Under the pieces are notes generated by a model. It saw nothing but the letters and a program-made list of their open reading frames with translations. It was not told the origin of the DNA and made no database searches. DNA of 64,000 nucleotides from Paenibacillus graminis (GTDB lineage Bacteria; Bacillota; Bacilli; Paenibacillales; Paenibacillaceae), in contig NZ_CP009287.1 of NCBI RefSeq assembly GCF_000758705.1, positions 5,704,001 to 5,768,000 on the forward strand, read 5' to 3'. Of the stretch, positions 15,684 through 25,582 are shown in pieces. How positions within the stretch are numbered: the stretch's first letter is position 1; each line of letters starts with the position of its first letter. A program made the translations under genes and the position numbers.

Positions 15684-16727
15684 TCACGAAGCGGCGGCCG
15701 CTGTCGTGCCGGATTTCATACGGGCGCTGAACCCGTTAACTACTTTTTTCAATACAAAAGCCAGTCCCAGGGTAAGCAGGATGCCCGCCGCATTCAGGAT
15801 AAGATTGTTCACAGGCAGCTCCAGGCTCCGCCGGAGATCCGCCAGAATTTTCAACATCCGTTCATGAATCAGGTAAATTTCCAGACTATGCGTGCCACAG
15901 AACGTAAGGAAGGGATACCGGGTCCATTTGTGCTCTGCCACCCAGTGCAGTCCTCCCGCCGTAAGCAGGCATAAGGGCAATGTAATCAGGATAAAAGGAT
16001 ACCACCACAGCCCATAGCTCCACACATATTCGCTCATATATTTCTGGATTGCTGCCAGCATCCCTACACCGGACAGAAGCATCCCCAGATATAGAATGCC
16101 ATTTATCCGCGAGACAGCCTGTTTCTTGTCGATCAGGTAACCCACCCATACGCCAACGAAGAAGATCGGGATTCTTATCGTAAAAATCAGCAAATATGCG
16201 AGAGGTGTTCCCGATAGAACCACGCTAACCACAAGACCAATCAAGCTGGCCGCCGCCACAGTAACAAGCTTTCGCTGGCCCCTGAAAAAATGCATAAACA
16301 GCGGCGTAAGCAAATACAGCACCAGCAGGGCAGGAACGTACCAGTCAAACCGGCTGTCCCGTCCAAGCCAGAAACTAAGCGTGGTCAGGTTTAGAAGCAC
16401 GTCCGTAAAGGGCATCTCACCCATTCCCCAATACAGCAGGCAAAAAATCAGCACCACCGGAAGATACGTAGGCAGAATCCGCTGCAGCCTTCTTTGATAA
16501 AATAAAGCTGTGCGGGTATTCGTGCGGGTTGCATAATAAAGCCCCAAGCCCGACACCAGCAGGAAGATATCCACCCCACCATATCCGTAGGCCTGCAAAG
16601 TGCCAAGAACCGGAACGGAGGAAAAACTTACCGTCGAGTGATAGAGCATCACCCACAGAATTGCCAGTCCCATGAGCTGGGTGCGGTACGTGCTGATCGC
16701 TGTGTAATTAAGCTTGTTCATGGACAA
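15684..16727 (-). CDS. Membrane acyltransferase (acyltransferase-3 family)
   Basis: This 347-residue protein has about ten membrane segments. The N-terminal LMGLAILWVMLYHSTVSF corresponds to the R/K-x(10)-H motif of acyltransferase-3 enzymes, followed by YGYGGVDIFLLVSGLGLYY, also typical. The family moves acyl groups, often acetyl, onto sugars at the membrane. The start overlaps the end of the next upstream gene by 20 nt, so the two form an operon. The acceptor cannot be read from sequence. The nearby polysaccharide locus is a plausible client, but that is inference. Confidence 0.85.
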   Translation of the reverse strand: MSMNKLNYTAISTYRTQLMGLAILWVMLYHSTVSFSSVPVLGTLQAYGYGGVDIFLLVSGLGLYYATRTNTRTALFYQRRLQRILPTYLPVVLIFCLLYWGMGEMPFTDVLLNLTTLSFWLGRDSRFDWYVPALLVLYLLTPLFMHFFRGQRKLVTVAAASLIGLVVSVVLSGTPLAYLLIFTIRIPIFFVGVWVGYLIDKKQAVSRINGILYLGMLLSGVGMLAAIQKYMSEYVWSYGLWWYPFILITLPLCLLTAGGLHWVAEHKWTRYPFLTFCGTHSLEIYLIHERMLKILADLRRSLELPVNNLILNAAGILLTLGLAFVLKKVVNGFSARMKSGTTAAAAS

Positions 16728-17817
16728 CCTCCGGAAGGGGCGGTTGGCGGCGGGTAGACGGTTTGGCTGACATCAGGCTGGAGAGCTGTTTGTAATTCAT
16801 TGCGAACAGCATACCCAGCGCAGTCTCCGCGAGAATAATCAGATCTCTGTTCGGGATTACCAGCGGGACCGCAACAACACCAATGACGATAAGCGCCCAA
16901 GGCAGCGGATGCTCCAAGTACTGCTCCACGTAGCGGTTAAGCCACAGCAAAACCTTCATCCCCACATAAGTGCAGACCAGAACCAGCCCCCACATCCACA
17001 CAATGTACAGGCGGCCCAGACCCAGCCGGTCAAAAGCCAGGATCAGAAACAAATGGGTAAACAAAAATAGAAACGAATGCTTGCCGAAATACAGAACCAG
17101 GTTGGAGGATGCGTAGCTTTTTTTGCTCCTGAAAAGGTAGAAGACCCCGAACAACACGAACAGAGACAGCAGCAGATATTGCACGGACATATTGTATTTC
17201 ACAAAATCCGTCTCGCGCACTTCTCCATAACTGACGATGGCCAGCATCACCCCGGTAGCCACAGCCGCCATGAGGTTTACCAGATTGTTGCACCGATAGG
17301 CAAGGACCCCCGCCGCAAACGCAAACATCCAAGGGAAATACGTGAAACCGACCGTTTCTGTGAAGAAAATAGATTGTAGAGGAAAGTCCGGCAACCGGTG
17401 GCCGATGAACGTATGTACTGCAAACACCAGCAGCGACAACAGGAGGTATAAATAGAGTGGAGGTTTGAGGTATTTCTCTAAAAGGTATACACTGATCACT
17501 CCGAGTGCGATGATCTGGGGAACATCCATGATCCGAAATGCCTGAATCTCCGGCCTCCACATCAGATTATAGGAAAACCCGATGAGCGCGAACAGCACAT
17601 AAAAGCCGAGAAGCGATCCGAAACTGCGCCTTCGCACCAGCAGGGTGGTAGTCACACCTGAGACCGCAAAGAAGAGTACAGGGGCCACACCGGCAACAAT
17701 CTGGAACACCCGTTCATTGCCGTTAAAATAAAGCGGAATATGCGCCATGATCATCAAAATACAGCTAATCCCCTTAATCGCATCCAATGAATAGTCATAT
17801 TCCTTCATTCCCCTCAC
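16708..17817 (-). CDS. Membrane acyltransferase-like protein
   Basis: The 369-residue protein has about ten membrane segments and begins YDYSLDAIKGISCILMIMAHIPLYF, which has the Lys and the downstream His expected of acyltransferase-3-like proteins. SGVTTTLLVRR follows. The middle and C-terminal part is hydrophobic and poorly conserved. Its last 20 nt overlap the start of the next acyltransferase gene. Pairs like this may act on one acceptor, or one may supply acyl groups. The assignment is to the general acyltransferase fold only. Confidence 0.7.
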   Translation of the reverse strand: MRGMKEYDYSLDAIKGISCILMIMAHIPLYFNGNERVFQIVAGVAPVLFFAVSGVTTTLLVRRRSFGSLLGFYVLFALIGFSYNLMWRPEIQAFRIMDVPQIIALGVISVYLLEKYLKPPLYLYLLLSLLVFAVHTFIGHRLPDFPLQSIFFTETVGFTYFPWMFAFAAGVLAYRCNNLVNLMAAVATGVMLAIVSYGEVRETDFVKYNMSVQYLLLSLFVLFGVFYLFRSKKSYASSNLVLYFGKHSFLFLFTHLFLILAFDRLGLGRLYIVWMWGLVLVCTYVGMKVLLWLNRYVEQYLEHPLPWALIVIGVVAVPLVIPNRDLIILAETALGMLFAMNYKQLSSLMSAKPSTRRQPPLPEVVHEQA

Positions 17818-18089
17818 TTTCCTTTCCGTTCATATGGATTTCATTTCGATTATAAAACGAATCCTGCGATCTCCCACCCCTCTAAAGTGTAAGATTTCAC
17901 ATGAATTCTGCACGTATGTGCAATTTATTCCATACCTGCAGTTCCAACTACCCTTCTTTATATAACTATCAATAAATTATATCAACCAACTAAGGTAGTA
18001 TATTGAAATAACTAGTTTGTACCATGTTCTTGCCTATTATTTCCTATAAACTATTGATAACTTATAGGGAAGGGGGCTGCCGTCAAGCC

Positions 18090-19199
18090 ATGCAAGCTCC
18101 AGATACGACTTCAGCGACAACTGCAGCGGAATCAGCTTCCGCTACTTCCAGGACCCCGCGGCTCAAAGTGATCGACATGGTAAGAGGGATTACCATTCTG
18201 CTCGTCGTTGTGGGACATGCCGGCCTGACTCCGGTCGTGCTCAATGATATGTTCAGAGATTTCCGGCTCCCGCTGTTCTTTATCGTCTCCGGTTATCTGT
18301 TCAGCGCCTCCAAATATTTTGACAATTTCACAGCATTGCTTCGTACCCGTATCTTTACCCTCGTTGTTCCCTATCTGTCTGCCGGATTCCTCTGCTACCT
18401 GCTCTGGCTCATTCTTCGGACCCTCGAACCAAATCACAGTCCCGGTATTGCTTGGCATGAACCTATGCAGGCTATTGCGCTCGGCACCTATTCCGGGGGG
18501 CTGCTCCTGAATATTCCCAGCTGGTTTCTGACCTGCCTGTTCGTGACCCAGATCATCTTCTGCCTCAGTATGCGCTACCTGAGCGGACGCCCGCTGCTGC
18601 TGCAGCTTGCTGCCATGCTCGCCTTAAGCCTGTCCGGTTATGCTCTAAGCACCATAGTCTTCCTGCCCTGGAACATCGACGTTGCGCTCGTCGCCCAGCT
18701 CTTCGTGTTCATCGGCTACCAGCTCAAACAGCATCAACTGCTCAGCAAAATTCGCGTCTTCAACCTGGGCACCCTGGTATGGATGGCGCTTTTTCTCACA
18801 GCTGCTTACTTGAACAGCTATGTCGACATGAACAATAGAGAATACGGCAACCTGTTCCTCTTCTACACCGCCGGAATCGCCGGAAGCCTGCTCGCCATCA
18901 AAATGACCCAGCTACTCTCCAGATCCAGATTCTTCGCCGCCACCCTCACCTACATCGGCCAGGAATCGCTCGCTATCCTCATCTTCCACTACGGCATCTT
19001 CATCCTGCTGCTGAACTTCATGGAACGCTTCGTCTTCGCCAGCTACCTGGGCTGGTTTCCGACTACCGTTATTGCGGTGACAGGATCACTGGTGCTGAGT
19101 CTGGTAGTGAAGCGGGTACCGGGAATGGGGTTCGTGCTGGGGAGGACAAGAAAGAAAGCTGCGCCTCCAAGGAGCTATGTAGAGAGGGCAGCTTCCTAG
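18090..19199 (+). CDS. Membrane acyltransferase (acyltransferase-3 family)
   Basis: I place the start at 18090 because GAAGGGGG precedes it; an upstream in-frame ATG at 18024 has no such site. The 369-residue product has a short hydrophilic N-terminus, then RLKVIDMVRGITILLVVVGHAG with the R-His pair of the family, and LPLFFIVSGYLFSASKYF. About ten membrane segments follow and the C-terminus is basic. It is divergent from the two minus-strand acyltransferase genes. The architecture resembles fucose/polysaccharide O-acetyltransferases, but the acceptor is unknown. Confidence 0.82.
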   Translation: MQAPDTTSATTAAESASATSRTPRLKVIDMVRGITILLVVVGHAGLTPVVLNDMFRDFRLPLFFIVSGYLFSASKYFDNFTALLRTRIFTLVVPYLSAGFLCYLLWLILRTLEPNHSPGIAWHEPMQAIALGTYSGGLLLNIPSWFLTCLFVTQIIFCLSMRYLSGRPLLLQLAAMLALSLSGYALSTIVFLPWNIDVALVAQLFVFIGYQLKQHQLLSKIRVFNLGTLVWMALFLTAAYLNSYVDMNNREYGNLFLFYTAGIAGSLLAIKMTQLLSRSRFFAATLTYIGQESLAILIFHYGIFILLLNFMERFVFASYLGWFPTTVIAVTGSLVLSLVVKRVPGMGFVLGRTRKKAAPPRSYVERAAS

Positions 19200-19286
19200 T
19201 CTTAGTAAATTAAAGATTTACCTCCATCTTCCCGATAATAGTAAATGATGCACTTACTTATAGCGGAGACACAAGGAGGTTTTTTT

Positions 19287-20501
19287 TTGCAGGTTATGCA
19301 GAAGGAGTATCTGACTCCTCAATATATACGTCAATTCCAATGTACGGGAGCCGCTTGCGAAGACACTTGCTGCTCTTTATGGGAAATAACCATAGACCAA
19401 TTAACCTATGAAAAGTACAAGCAGATTCCTGACACGAGCCTTCACAAAGAGATTAACAAGAATCTTGTGCGTAATCATAAAAGCAAAGAGTCATACGCTT
19501 CTTTTAAAATGAACCAAAAAACCGGAAACTGTTCTATGCTCTGTGACGGCCTCTGCACAATTCAAGCCAAGGTAGGAGAGACCTTCCTCTCACAGACCTG
19601 CTCGACCTATCCGCGAATTCTGAATGAGGCCGATGAGATTGAGGTATCTGCACTCTTGTCCTGTCCAGAGATCGCCCGCCTGGTACTTCTCTCAGAAGAC
19701 GCCATGAACTTTACCCGAACCCATGAACTGCATACACCGAATTTGCGCATCAACCCGCTAGGCAGCCTTACCGATAAGAAGAAGCTATGTATTCAGAACC
19801 TGCGGGATATCACGCTGGAGGTTTTGAGCGACCGCCAGTTCTCTCTTCAACACCGGTTAATTATTATTGGAGTACTAATGGATAATACTGACGAGTTGCT
19901 TCGTTCAGGTGCATATGATAATGTTCTCTCTTTCTTGGATGAATTCAGAGGGGAGCTGGTCACTAACGAAGAGCTGCGCAACTATGGCGTATTTCCCTCA
20001 GACGATCAGATCCAATTCCAGATTTTGAACAATACCCTAATGGCGCACCTAAGTGAATTTTTATGGAATGCCCGCTACAATGAGTGCATGAATGAATACC
20101 TCACAGGCATACAGAGCAACGGGAGCAGCTTGAGTGAATCGTTACATACTTACCGCAGTGTACGCGAACAAATCTATGAACCCTACCTCCGGGAGAAGGA
20201 GTTTATTTTTGAGAACTATGTGATTAATCATGTGTACCAGAATTTCATGACCGATATTTATGCAGGGGGCAGCCTGTTCGACTTCTTCGTGAAGCTCGTT
20301 GCAGATTGTTCCTTCATTCGGCTTCACCTCATTGGAATGGCAGCGTACAGACAAGAGCTAACTGACGATATGGTCGTCAAGCTCATCCAGTCGTATACGA
20401 AAAACTACAAGTTCTCCAACAAATTTCTCAACGCAATACTTAAAGATATAAAAGATCAGGGATACTATAGCCTCGGGGGAATGTCCTTATTGATAAAGTA
20501 G
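19287..20501 (+). CDS. fliB: FliB-like protein (flagellin lysine-N-methylase family)
   Basis: The N-terminal cysteines (QFQCTGAACEDTCCSLWEI, then CSMLCDGLCTIQ, CSTYPR and SCPEIARL) are the signature of the FliB family, thought to bind an iron-sulfur cluster. In Salmonella, FliB methylates flagellin lysines. Homologues in Bacillota are common away from flagellar genes. TTG at 19287 is favoured as start because AAGGAGG lies 8 nt upstream; ATG at 19296 is the alternative. No flagellar gene is in the window, so the substrate here is open. The length, 404 residues, fits the family. Confidence 0.85.
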   Translation: MQVMQKEYLTPQYIRQFQCTGAACEDTCCSLWEITIDQLTYEKYKQIPDTSLHKEINKNLVRNHKSKESYASFKMNQKTGNCSMLCDGLCTIQAKVGETFLSQTCSTYPRILNEADEIEVSALLSCPEIARLVLLSEDAMNFTRTHELHTPNLRINPLGSLTDKKKLCIQNLRDITLEVLSDRQFSLQHRLIIIGVLMDNTDELLRSGAYDNVLSFLDEFRGELVTNEELRNYGVFPSDDQIQFQILNNTLMAHLSEFLWNARYNECMNEYLTGIQSNGSSLSESLHTYRSVREQIYEPYLREKEFIFENYVINHVYQNFMTDIYAGGSLFDFFVKLVADCSFIRLHLIGMAAYRQELTDDMVVKLIQSYTKNYKFSNKFLNAILKDIKDQGYYSLGGMSLLIK

Positions 20502-20562
20502 CGACGAGATACAAGTCGGGAGGGTTACTATCAGGGCCGGAAACACATAAATTCTTATTTCC

Positions 20563-20588
20563 AAAAAACGGAGGCCCTTAGGCCTCCG
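20563..20588 (-). terminator. Terminator overlapping the stop of the small gene
   Basis: CGGAGGCC (20569-20576) pairs with GGCCTCCG (20581-20588). The four-base loop contains part of the stop codon of the 49-residue gene, and on the minus strand TTTTTT follows. Confidence 0.85.
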
Positions 20589-20727
20589 TCTCACTTCCCT
20601 GCTTCCCCACCAGCCGCCGCCGTTTCGATCCACGCTTCACCCACAACCGCCCATCATCATCCCGATAGAACCATATATGTATCCATCGCAAAGGCGTCCA
20701 TATTTCCTTAAAATAATAATTAGGCAT
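20578..20727 (-). CDS. Small basic protein of unknown function (49 residues)
   Basis: ATG at 20727 is preceded by AGGAGAGAGG, and the frame ends inside a clear terminator loop, which together argue for a real gene. The product is rich in aromatic residues in its first half (NYYFKEIWTPLRWIHIWFYR) and in Lys/Arg in its second (VKRGSKRRRLVGK). There is no signal peptide or known motif. I do not recognise it. It lies between the FliB-like gene and the end of the polysaccharide operon. Confidence 0.55.
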   Translation of the reverse strand: MPNYYFKEIWTPLRWIHIWFYRDDDGRLWVKRGSKRRRLVGKQGSETEA

Positions 20728-20922
20728 GAGACCTCTCTCCTACCGCAGCAAAATAGATTTAACCCTAATTATAGACCGGGATACCTAGTTTGTTTGTCGG
20801 TTTGTGGGAGGGGCATAGGAATTTATTAGTATAAAAGATGAACTTCGTGAATTGAACCGCTTATAGCGGTTGAAATCCGGTGACAAGCTGGTAAGTTAGG
20901 CTGCGATCATCACATCTGGATT

Positions 20923-21567
20923 CTAGTGGAACCAGCGCTTAATCTGTTCCAATGCGTCTTTAGCCTCAGGACCGTTATAACCAAAAAGATTGCCAATCAT
21001 CTTGGTATATTCGTTAAACGTCGTCTCCCGGCTGTACTTGTCACCCCACCAACGTTTGGCATTGTAGCCGGAATCCGAACCGACATACGTTAGCTTAATC
21101 CCGGAATGATTATAGACATGATCGAAAAGCAACTTCACCCGCCGCATGTGAAAATCCGAAGAAATAACAATGGCCGAAGTAAAGCCATGCTGCTTCATAA
21201 TCGGAAGCGTCAGCTTTGCGTTCTGGTAGGTGCTTAGTGCTGCATCCTCGGTCAGAATGGCATCATCAGGGATGCCAAGAGCTAGGGCGGTTTGGAGCAT
21301 GTCGCCGGAGGCGCTGGTTATCTCTTTGGAATTGGACAAGAGAAGATATGGGGCATAGCCCGATTTGTATAGTTCAACCGCATCCTCAATCCGGCCTGTG
21401 CCTCCACTTAGCACGATAATGGCATCTGCTTTTTTGGGAGACTGATTGAATTGAAGAAAACGCCCTGCACCAAAGAAGCACAATGTAAGAACTAACAGAA
21501 CAGGCAAGTACAGAAAAAGAATTCTCTTTCTACGCTTGCCCGTCTTTTTAACCTTTATACTCTTCAT
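20923..21567 (-). CDS. YdcF/SanA-like (DUF218) membrane-anchored protein
   Basis: This 214-residue protein has one N-terminal membrane segment (about residues 15-37) after a very basic start, then the DUF218 motifs ADAIIVLSGGTGRIEDAVELY, SASGDMLQTALALG and AIVISSDFHMRR. This family includes ElyC and SanA, linked to envelope polysaccharide or peptidoglycan metabolism. The active domain should face outside. It follows rfbB with only 2 nt between, and is the last gene of the polysaccharide operon. A role in polymer processing is inferred from this position. Confidence 0.85.
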   Translation of the reverse strand: MKSIKVKKTGKRRKRILFLYLPVLLVLTLCFFGAGRFLQFNQSPKKADAIIVLSGGTGRIEDAVELYKSGYAPYLLLSNSKEITSASGDMLQTALALGIPDDAILTEDAALSTYQNAKLTLPIMKQHGFTSAIVISSDFHMRRVKLLFDHVYNHSGIKLTYVGSDSGYNAKRWWGDKYSRETTFNEYTKMIGNLFGYNGPEAKDALEQIKRWFH

Positions 21568-21569
21568 AA

Positions 21570-22568
21570 CTACTTCCGATACTCGCCGCTAAGAATTTGC
21601 TCCCACCACTCTGCGTTTGCCGTGTACCACTGTATCGTCTGCGCAATTCCAGTCTCAAAAGTGTACGTAGGCTTCCAGCCCAAGTTCTCCAGCTTGGTAG
21701 GATCGATAGCGTAACGCTTGTCATGCCCCAACCGGTCTGCAACAAATTCAATTAAATCTTCAGACTTACCCAGAGTATGGATGATGGTCTTCACCACCTC
21801 CAGATTCGTACGTTCATTATGACCGCCTACATTATACACTTCACCACTTACGCCTTCGTGCAAAACAAGGTCAATCGCAGCACAGTGATCATAGACATGC
21901 AGCCAGTCACGAATATTTTTGCCATCACCGTAAACTGGAACCTTTTGTTCGTTCAGAACTTTAGAGATCGTCAGAGGAATCAGCTTCTCCGGGAAATGGT
22001 ACGGGCCGTAATTGTTAGAGCAGCGGGTAATGTTCATCGGCAAGCCGTACGTTTCATGGTAAGACCGGACTAGCAGATCTGAACCTGCTTTGCTTGCACT
22101 GTAAGGGCTATTCGGCTGCAAGGGAGTTTCTTCGGTAAAGAACACAGTCGGATCAAAATCCAGTTCACCGTAAACCTCATCCGTGGAGACATGAACAAAT
22201 TTAGTCAGCCCTATCTTTCTGGACGCATCCAGCAGCACTTGTGTCCCCATAACATTCGTACGAACGAATACAGCCGGATCGGTAATGGAGCGGTCAACAT
22301 GACTCTCTGCAGCGAAATGCACCACATAATCGAATTTCTCTTGTTCAAAAAGAGCAAAGATTGCCTCCCGATCGGCAATATCTGCTTGTACGAAACGATA
22401 GTTCTCCTTATTCTCGATTTGTCTATGCTTGGTCAGATCACCGGCATAGGTCAACAAATCCAGGTTTACTACATCGTAATCAGAATATTTATTAACCATG
22501 TAATGGACAAAGTTCCCGCCGATAAAACCGGCACCGCCGGTAATCAGCAATTTTTGCTTACTCATCAT
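21570..22568 (-). CDS. rfbB: dTDP-glucose 4,6-dehydratase
   Basis: This 332-residue SDR enzyme has the NAD loop TGGAGFIGGNFVHY and the catalytic signature VSTDEVYGEL. The YSASKAGSDLLVRSYHETYG block holds the Tyr-x-x-x-Lys pair, and NNYGPYHFPEKLIPL is also present. It converts dTDP-glucose to dTDP-4-keto-6-deoxyglucose. It is downstream of rfbA and rfbC in the same operon. No rfbD (dTDP-4-dehydrorhamnose reductase) is found in the window, so the final sugar may be made with a reductase encoded elsewhere or may not be rhamnose. Confidence 0.96.
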   Translation of the reverse strand: MMSKQKLLITGGAGFIGGNFVHYMVNKYSDYDVVNLDLLTYAGDLTKHRQIENKENYRFVQADIADREAIFALFEQEKFDYVVHFAAESHVDRSITDPAVFVRTNVMGTQVLLDASRKIGLTKFVHVSTDEVYGELDFDPTVFFTEETPLQPNSPYSASKAGSDLLVRSYHETYGLPMNITRCSNNYGPYHFPEKLIPLTISKVLNEQKVPVYGDGKNIRDWLHVYDHCAAIDLVLHEGVSGEVYNVGGHNERTNLEVVKTIIHTLGKSEDLIEFVADRLGHDKRYAIDPTKLENLGWKPTYTFETGIAQTIQWYTANAEWWEQILSGEYRK

Positions 22569-22599
22569 CTACACCTCAGAACTCTCTATTAATAATTCC

Positions 22600-23160
22600 C
22601 TAGCCGCCATATGTAAAATTCAAATTCGCATCCTTCAACAAAGGGGCCTTTTCATCCTTGGCAGATAGTACCGGGGCCACATGTATCGGCCATTCAACAC
22701 CAATGGCGGGATCGTTCCACAGAATGCCACCGTCACATTCCGGGGCATACAGCTCATCACATTTATATTGAACCTCAACATCTTCTGTCAGCGTCATGAA
22801 TCCATGTGCAAACCCCTTCGGAACCAGCAACTGCTTCTTGTTCTCCGCACTTAACTCCAGACCAAACCACTTGCTATACGTGGGGCTGCCTTTTCTAATA
22901 TCTACAGCCACATCGTAGATGACTCCACGTGTACAACGGATAAGCTTCGTCTGCGCTTTAGGATTCAATTGATAATGAAGTCCTCTTAGAGTTCCTTTGA
23001 CAGCAGAATACGATTGGTTATCCTGGACAAAAGAAATATCTATTCCATGTTCCCTAAATTTCGCATCACTGAATGTTTCCATAAACCATCCGCGATGGTC
23101 ACCAAATACTGCCGGTTCAACGATAACTACACCAGGAAGTGCTGTTTCCGTCAATTTCAT
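22600..23160 (-). CDS. rfbC: dTDP-4-dehydrorhamnose 3,5-epimerase
   Basis: The 186-residue protein matches the RmlC cupin family: FGDHRGWFMETFSDAKFREHG, QDNQSYSAVKGTLRGLHYQL with the catalytic His in GLHYQ, and VPKGFAHGFMTL. It epimerises C3 and C5 of the keto-sugar made by RfbB. It lies between rfbA and rfbB, 31 nt from rfbB and 21 nt from rfbA. Together the three genes supply an L-rhamnose-type precursor up to the keto form. Confidence 0.95.
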   Translation of the reverse strand: MKLTETALPGVVIVEPAVFGDHRGWFMETFSDAKFREHGIDISFVQDNQSYSAVKGTLRGLHYQLNPKAQTKLIRCTRGVIYDVAVDIRKGSPTYSKWFGLELSAENKKQLLVPKGFAHGFMTLTEDVEVQYKCDELYAPECDGGILWNDPAIGVEWPIHVAPVLSAKDEKAPLLKDANLNFTYGG

Positions 23161-23181
23161 TTTTCTTCACACCTTTAAAAC

Positions 23182-24060
23182 TTAATATTGGATTTTCCCG
23201 GTAGCTACTTTTATTAAATATTGACCATAACCTGTTTTGCTCAGCTTCTGCCCGCAGATCAACAAATGCTCTTTAGTGATCCAGCCATTAATATAGGCAA
23301 TCTCCTCAAGAGCAGCGATCTTAATCCCTTGATGATCCTCGATCGTTCTAACAAAATTAGTCGCATCCACAAGACTTTGATGAGTTCCCGTATCCAGCCA
23401 AGTAAAGCCGCGGCCCAGCAGCTCAACATCCAGCTCACCAAGCTTAAGATAAGCTTCATTAATAGAAGTGATTTCAAATTCACCCCGAGAAGAAGGCTTA
23501 ACATTTTTTGCAATCTCGATTACCCGGTTGTCATAGAAGTACAAACCAGTGATAGCATAATTAGATTTAGGCTGCGCAGGCTTTTCTTCCACACTAAGGA
23601 CCTTACCATCATCATTAAACTCCACCACGCCAAAACGCTCTGGATCTTGCACATGATAACCAAACACCGTCGCACCTTGCGCTTTGTCTGAAGCCCGTTT
23701 CAGCATTTTCCGGATGCCGTTGCCATAATAAATATTGTCTCCGAGAATCATAGCCACTGAGTCATTCCCAATAAAAGACTCACCCAAAAGAAAAGCCTGA
23801 GCCAAACCGTCAGGACTTGGTTGCACTATGTATTGTAACGATATGCCGAACTGAGATCCATCTCCTAAGAGGCTTTCGAACCTAGGAGTATCTTCCGGTG
23901 TGGAGATGATCAGGATGTCATTAATTCCCGCAAGCATTAAAGTAGATAATGGGTAATAGATCATTGGTTTGTCGTAAATAGGTAACAGTTGTTTACTGGT
24001 TACCATAGTTAATGGGTAGAGGCGGGTTCCGCTGCCTCCGGCTAGGATTATGCCTTTCAA
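23182..24060 (-). CDS. rfbA: Glucose-1-phosphate thymidylyltransferase
   Basis: The 292-residue protein has the nucleotidyltransferase signature [22 protein letters not shown] at its start, then [15 protein letters not shown] and [13 protein letters not shown], and [12 protein letters not shown] with the conserved acidic pair. It makes dTDP-glucose from dTTP and glucose-1-phosphate, the first step of the dTDP-sugar branch. GTRLYPLT and the length are typical of RmlA/RfbA. It follows the flippase gene and opens the rfbACB trio. Confidence 0.96.
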   Translation of the reverse strand: MKGIILAGGSGTRLYPLTMVTSKQLLPIYDKPMIYYPLSTLMLAGINDILIISTPEDTPRFESLLGDGSQFGISLQYIVQPSPDGLAQAFLLGESFIGNDSVAMILGDNIYYGNGIRKMLKRASDKAQGATVFGYHVQDPERFGVVEFNDDGKVLSVEEKPAQPKSNYAITGLYFYDNRVIEIAKNVKPSSRGEFEITSINEAYLKLGELDVELLGRGFTWLDTGTHQSLVDATNFVRTIEDHQGIKIAALEEIAYINGWITKEHLLICGQKLSKTGYGQYLIKVATGKIQY

Positions 24061-24092
24061 AATACTTCCTCCTCGATTAAATTCCTAAAGCC

Positions 24093-25547
24093 TCAATTTC
24101 TAAGTTTTTTAAAAAACATATCAAATAAATACACTGTAATTTTCTCCCTAATTATATATAAAGCCAAAAAATAAAACGTTCCTCCTAGTAAAATCCCAAC
24201 AGCAAAAGACAGAAAAAGATTATCTATTAAATTACGAGATAAAATCATTACACCGCCCATCAGCATAGATACAACCAAATATGAGATGGAGGACTTGTTG
24301 ATAAAACTAATTTCACTATACTTTAGATTCTTTTTAGCAATATAAAGTCTAATGCTTACCGCCATAAATTCAGAAAGCACTTGAACGATCCCAGCACCTA
24401 ATAAACCAATCCTAGGAATCAGTAATAAATTAAAAGTTAAACTAAATAAACTGGTTAATATTGCAATATATAATCCAATTCTCTCTTTACCCGAAGCCAC
24501 AAGTACTTGATACTGAAGGTATCCTGATAATGGTGAACACACGATAGTTAAAGACATTATCTGTAACAAAGTTGCTGCTTCTAAAAACTCACTTCCTCCT
24601 AAAATGTACATAATATTCGAAGCCAGATACATAAAACTAACACAAATAGGTATTGTAATCCATAAAATATAATTGGGTATTTCTGACATTAAATATCTAA
24701 AACTACTCTCATCATTTTCTTTATAATAAGATGCCCTAGGTAAAGTAACATTAGAGATTGCAGTAGAAATAGCAACAGCCATATTTACAAGCGTCTTACT
24801 CCTATTCATAAATGCTACGGCTTTTGTATCGAAGTATAAGCCAAGGAGTACTTGATCTAAATTAGTATAGATACTTACAATTAATGTATGGAAGAAAAAA
24901 ACACTTAATCTCTTGAAATGCCTAATGGGGTTAATGCCCCTATATTTCATCTTAACGCTTTTTTTGCTATAAATATAATTTAAAACACTACTTAGGCTTG
25001 TCGCAAAAACACTTATTAGTCCATATAAGACATAATGATCTGACTCCTTTACAAATAGGAAGATACAAATCAAAGAAATTGTTTTAAAAATAGCACTTCT
25101 AATTGTAATATATCTATATTCTTCTATCCCTTGAAAATACCAATCTATAGAAAACATATTCAGTACAATACTGAGGGACATAATTAAGTACAAATGTATT
25201 TCATTATGAAAGGTAGAGATACTGAAGATCACAAAAAAATAAATTACAACAACTACGAAAGATAAAATCGCATTTATAATTACAAGCTCAGAAAATATAG
25301 TACTTAGTTTTTCTTTATCGTCTCTAGCCTTTGCTACTTCCCTGACTCCGTATGTGGCAGTACCATATGTAGCAAACAAAACAAACCAACTAACAATGGT
25401 GGCAGCAAAATTGACCTGACCTAAATTAGATGCCCCAAGCACTCTAGAAACATAAGGTGCTGTTATTAAAGGGAATAGTAAATTTAATCCAGTGTATATA
25501 AAATTAAAAATAACATTATGAAATAAAGACTTTTGTTTCATTTTCAT
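24093..25547 (-). CDS. Polysaccharide flippase (Wzx-like, MATE/PST superfamily)
   Basis: The 484-residue protein is highly hydrophobic, with about 12-14 membrane segments. The N-terminal FNFIYTGLNLLFPLITAPYVSRVLG is the usual opening of PST-family flippases. It should move the lipid-linked repeat unit to the outer face of the membrane. Base composition is AT-rich like its neighbours from 24 to 36 kb. The nearby O-antigen-polymerase-like gene supports a Wzx/Wzy pathway. Confidence 0.9.
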   Translation of the reverse strand: MKMKQKSLFHNVIFNFIYTGLNLLFPLITAPYVSRVLGASNLGQVNFAATIVSWFVLFATYGTATYGVREVAKARDDKEKLSTIFSELVIINAILSFVVVVIYFFVIFSISTFHNEIHLYLIMSLSIVLNMFSIDWYFQGIEEYRYITIRSAIFKTISLICIFLFVKESDHYVLYGLISVFATSLSSVLNYIYSKKSVKMKYRGINPIRHFKRLSVFFFHTLIVSIYTNLDQVLLGLYFDTKAVAFMNRSKTLVNMAVAISTAISNVTLPRASYYKENDESSFRYLMSEIPNYILWITIPICVSFMYLASNIMYILGGSEFLEAATLLQIMSLTIVCSPLSGYLQYQVLVASGKERIGLYIAILTSLFSLTFNLLLIPRIGLLGAGIVQVLSEFMAVSIRLYIAKKNLKYSEISFINKSSISYLVVSMLMGGVMILSRNLIDNLFLSFAVGILLGGTFYFLALYIIREKITVYLFDMFFKKLRN

Positions 25548-25582
25548 ATTCTATATAGCAAATTCACTATAGACCTTTCTAG

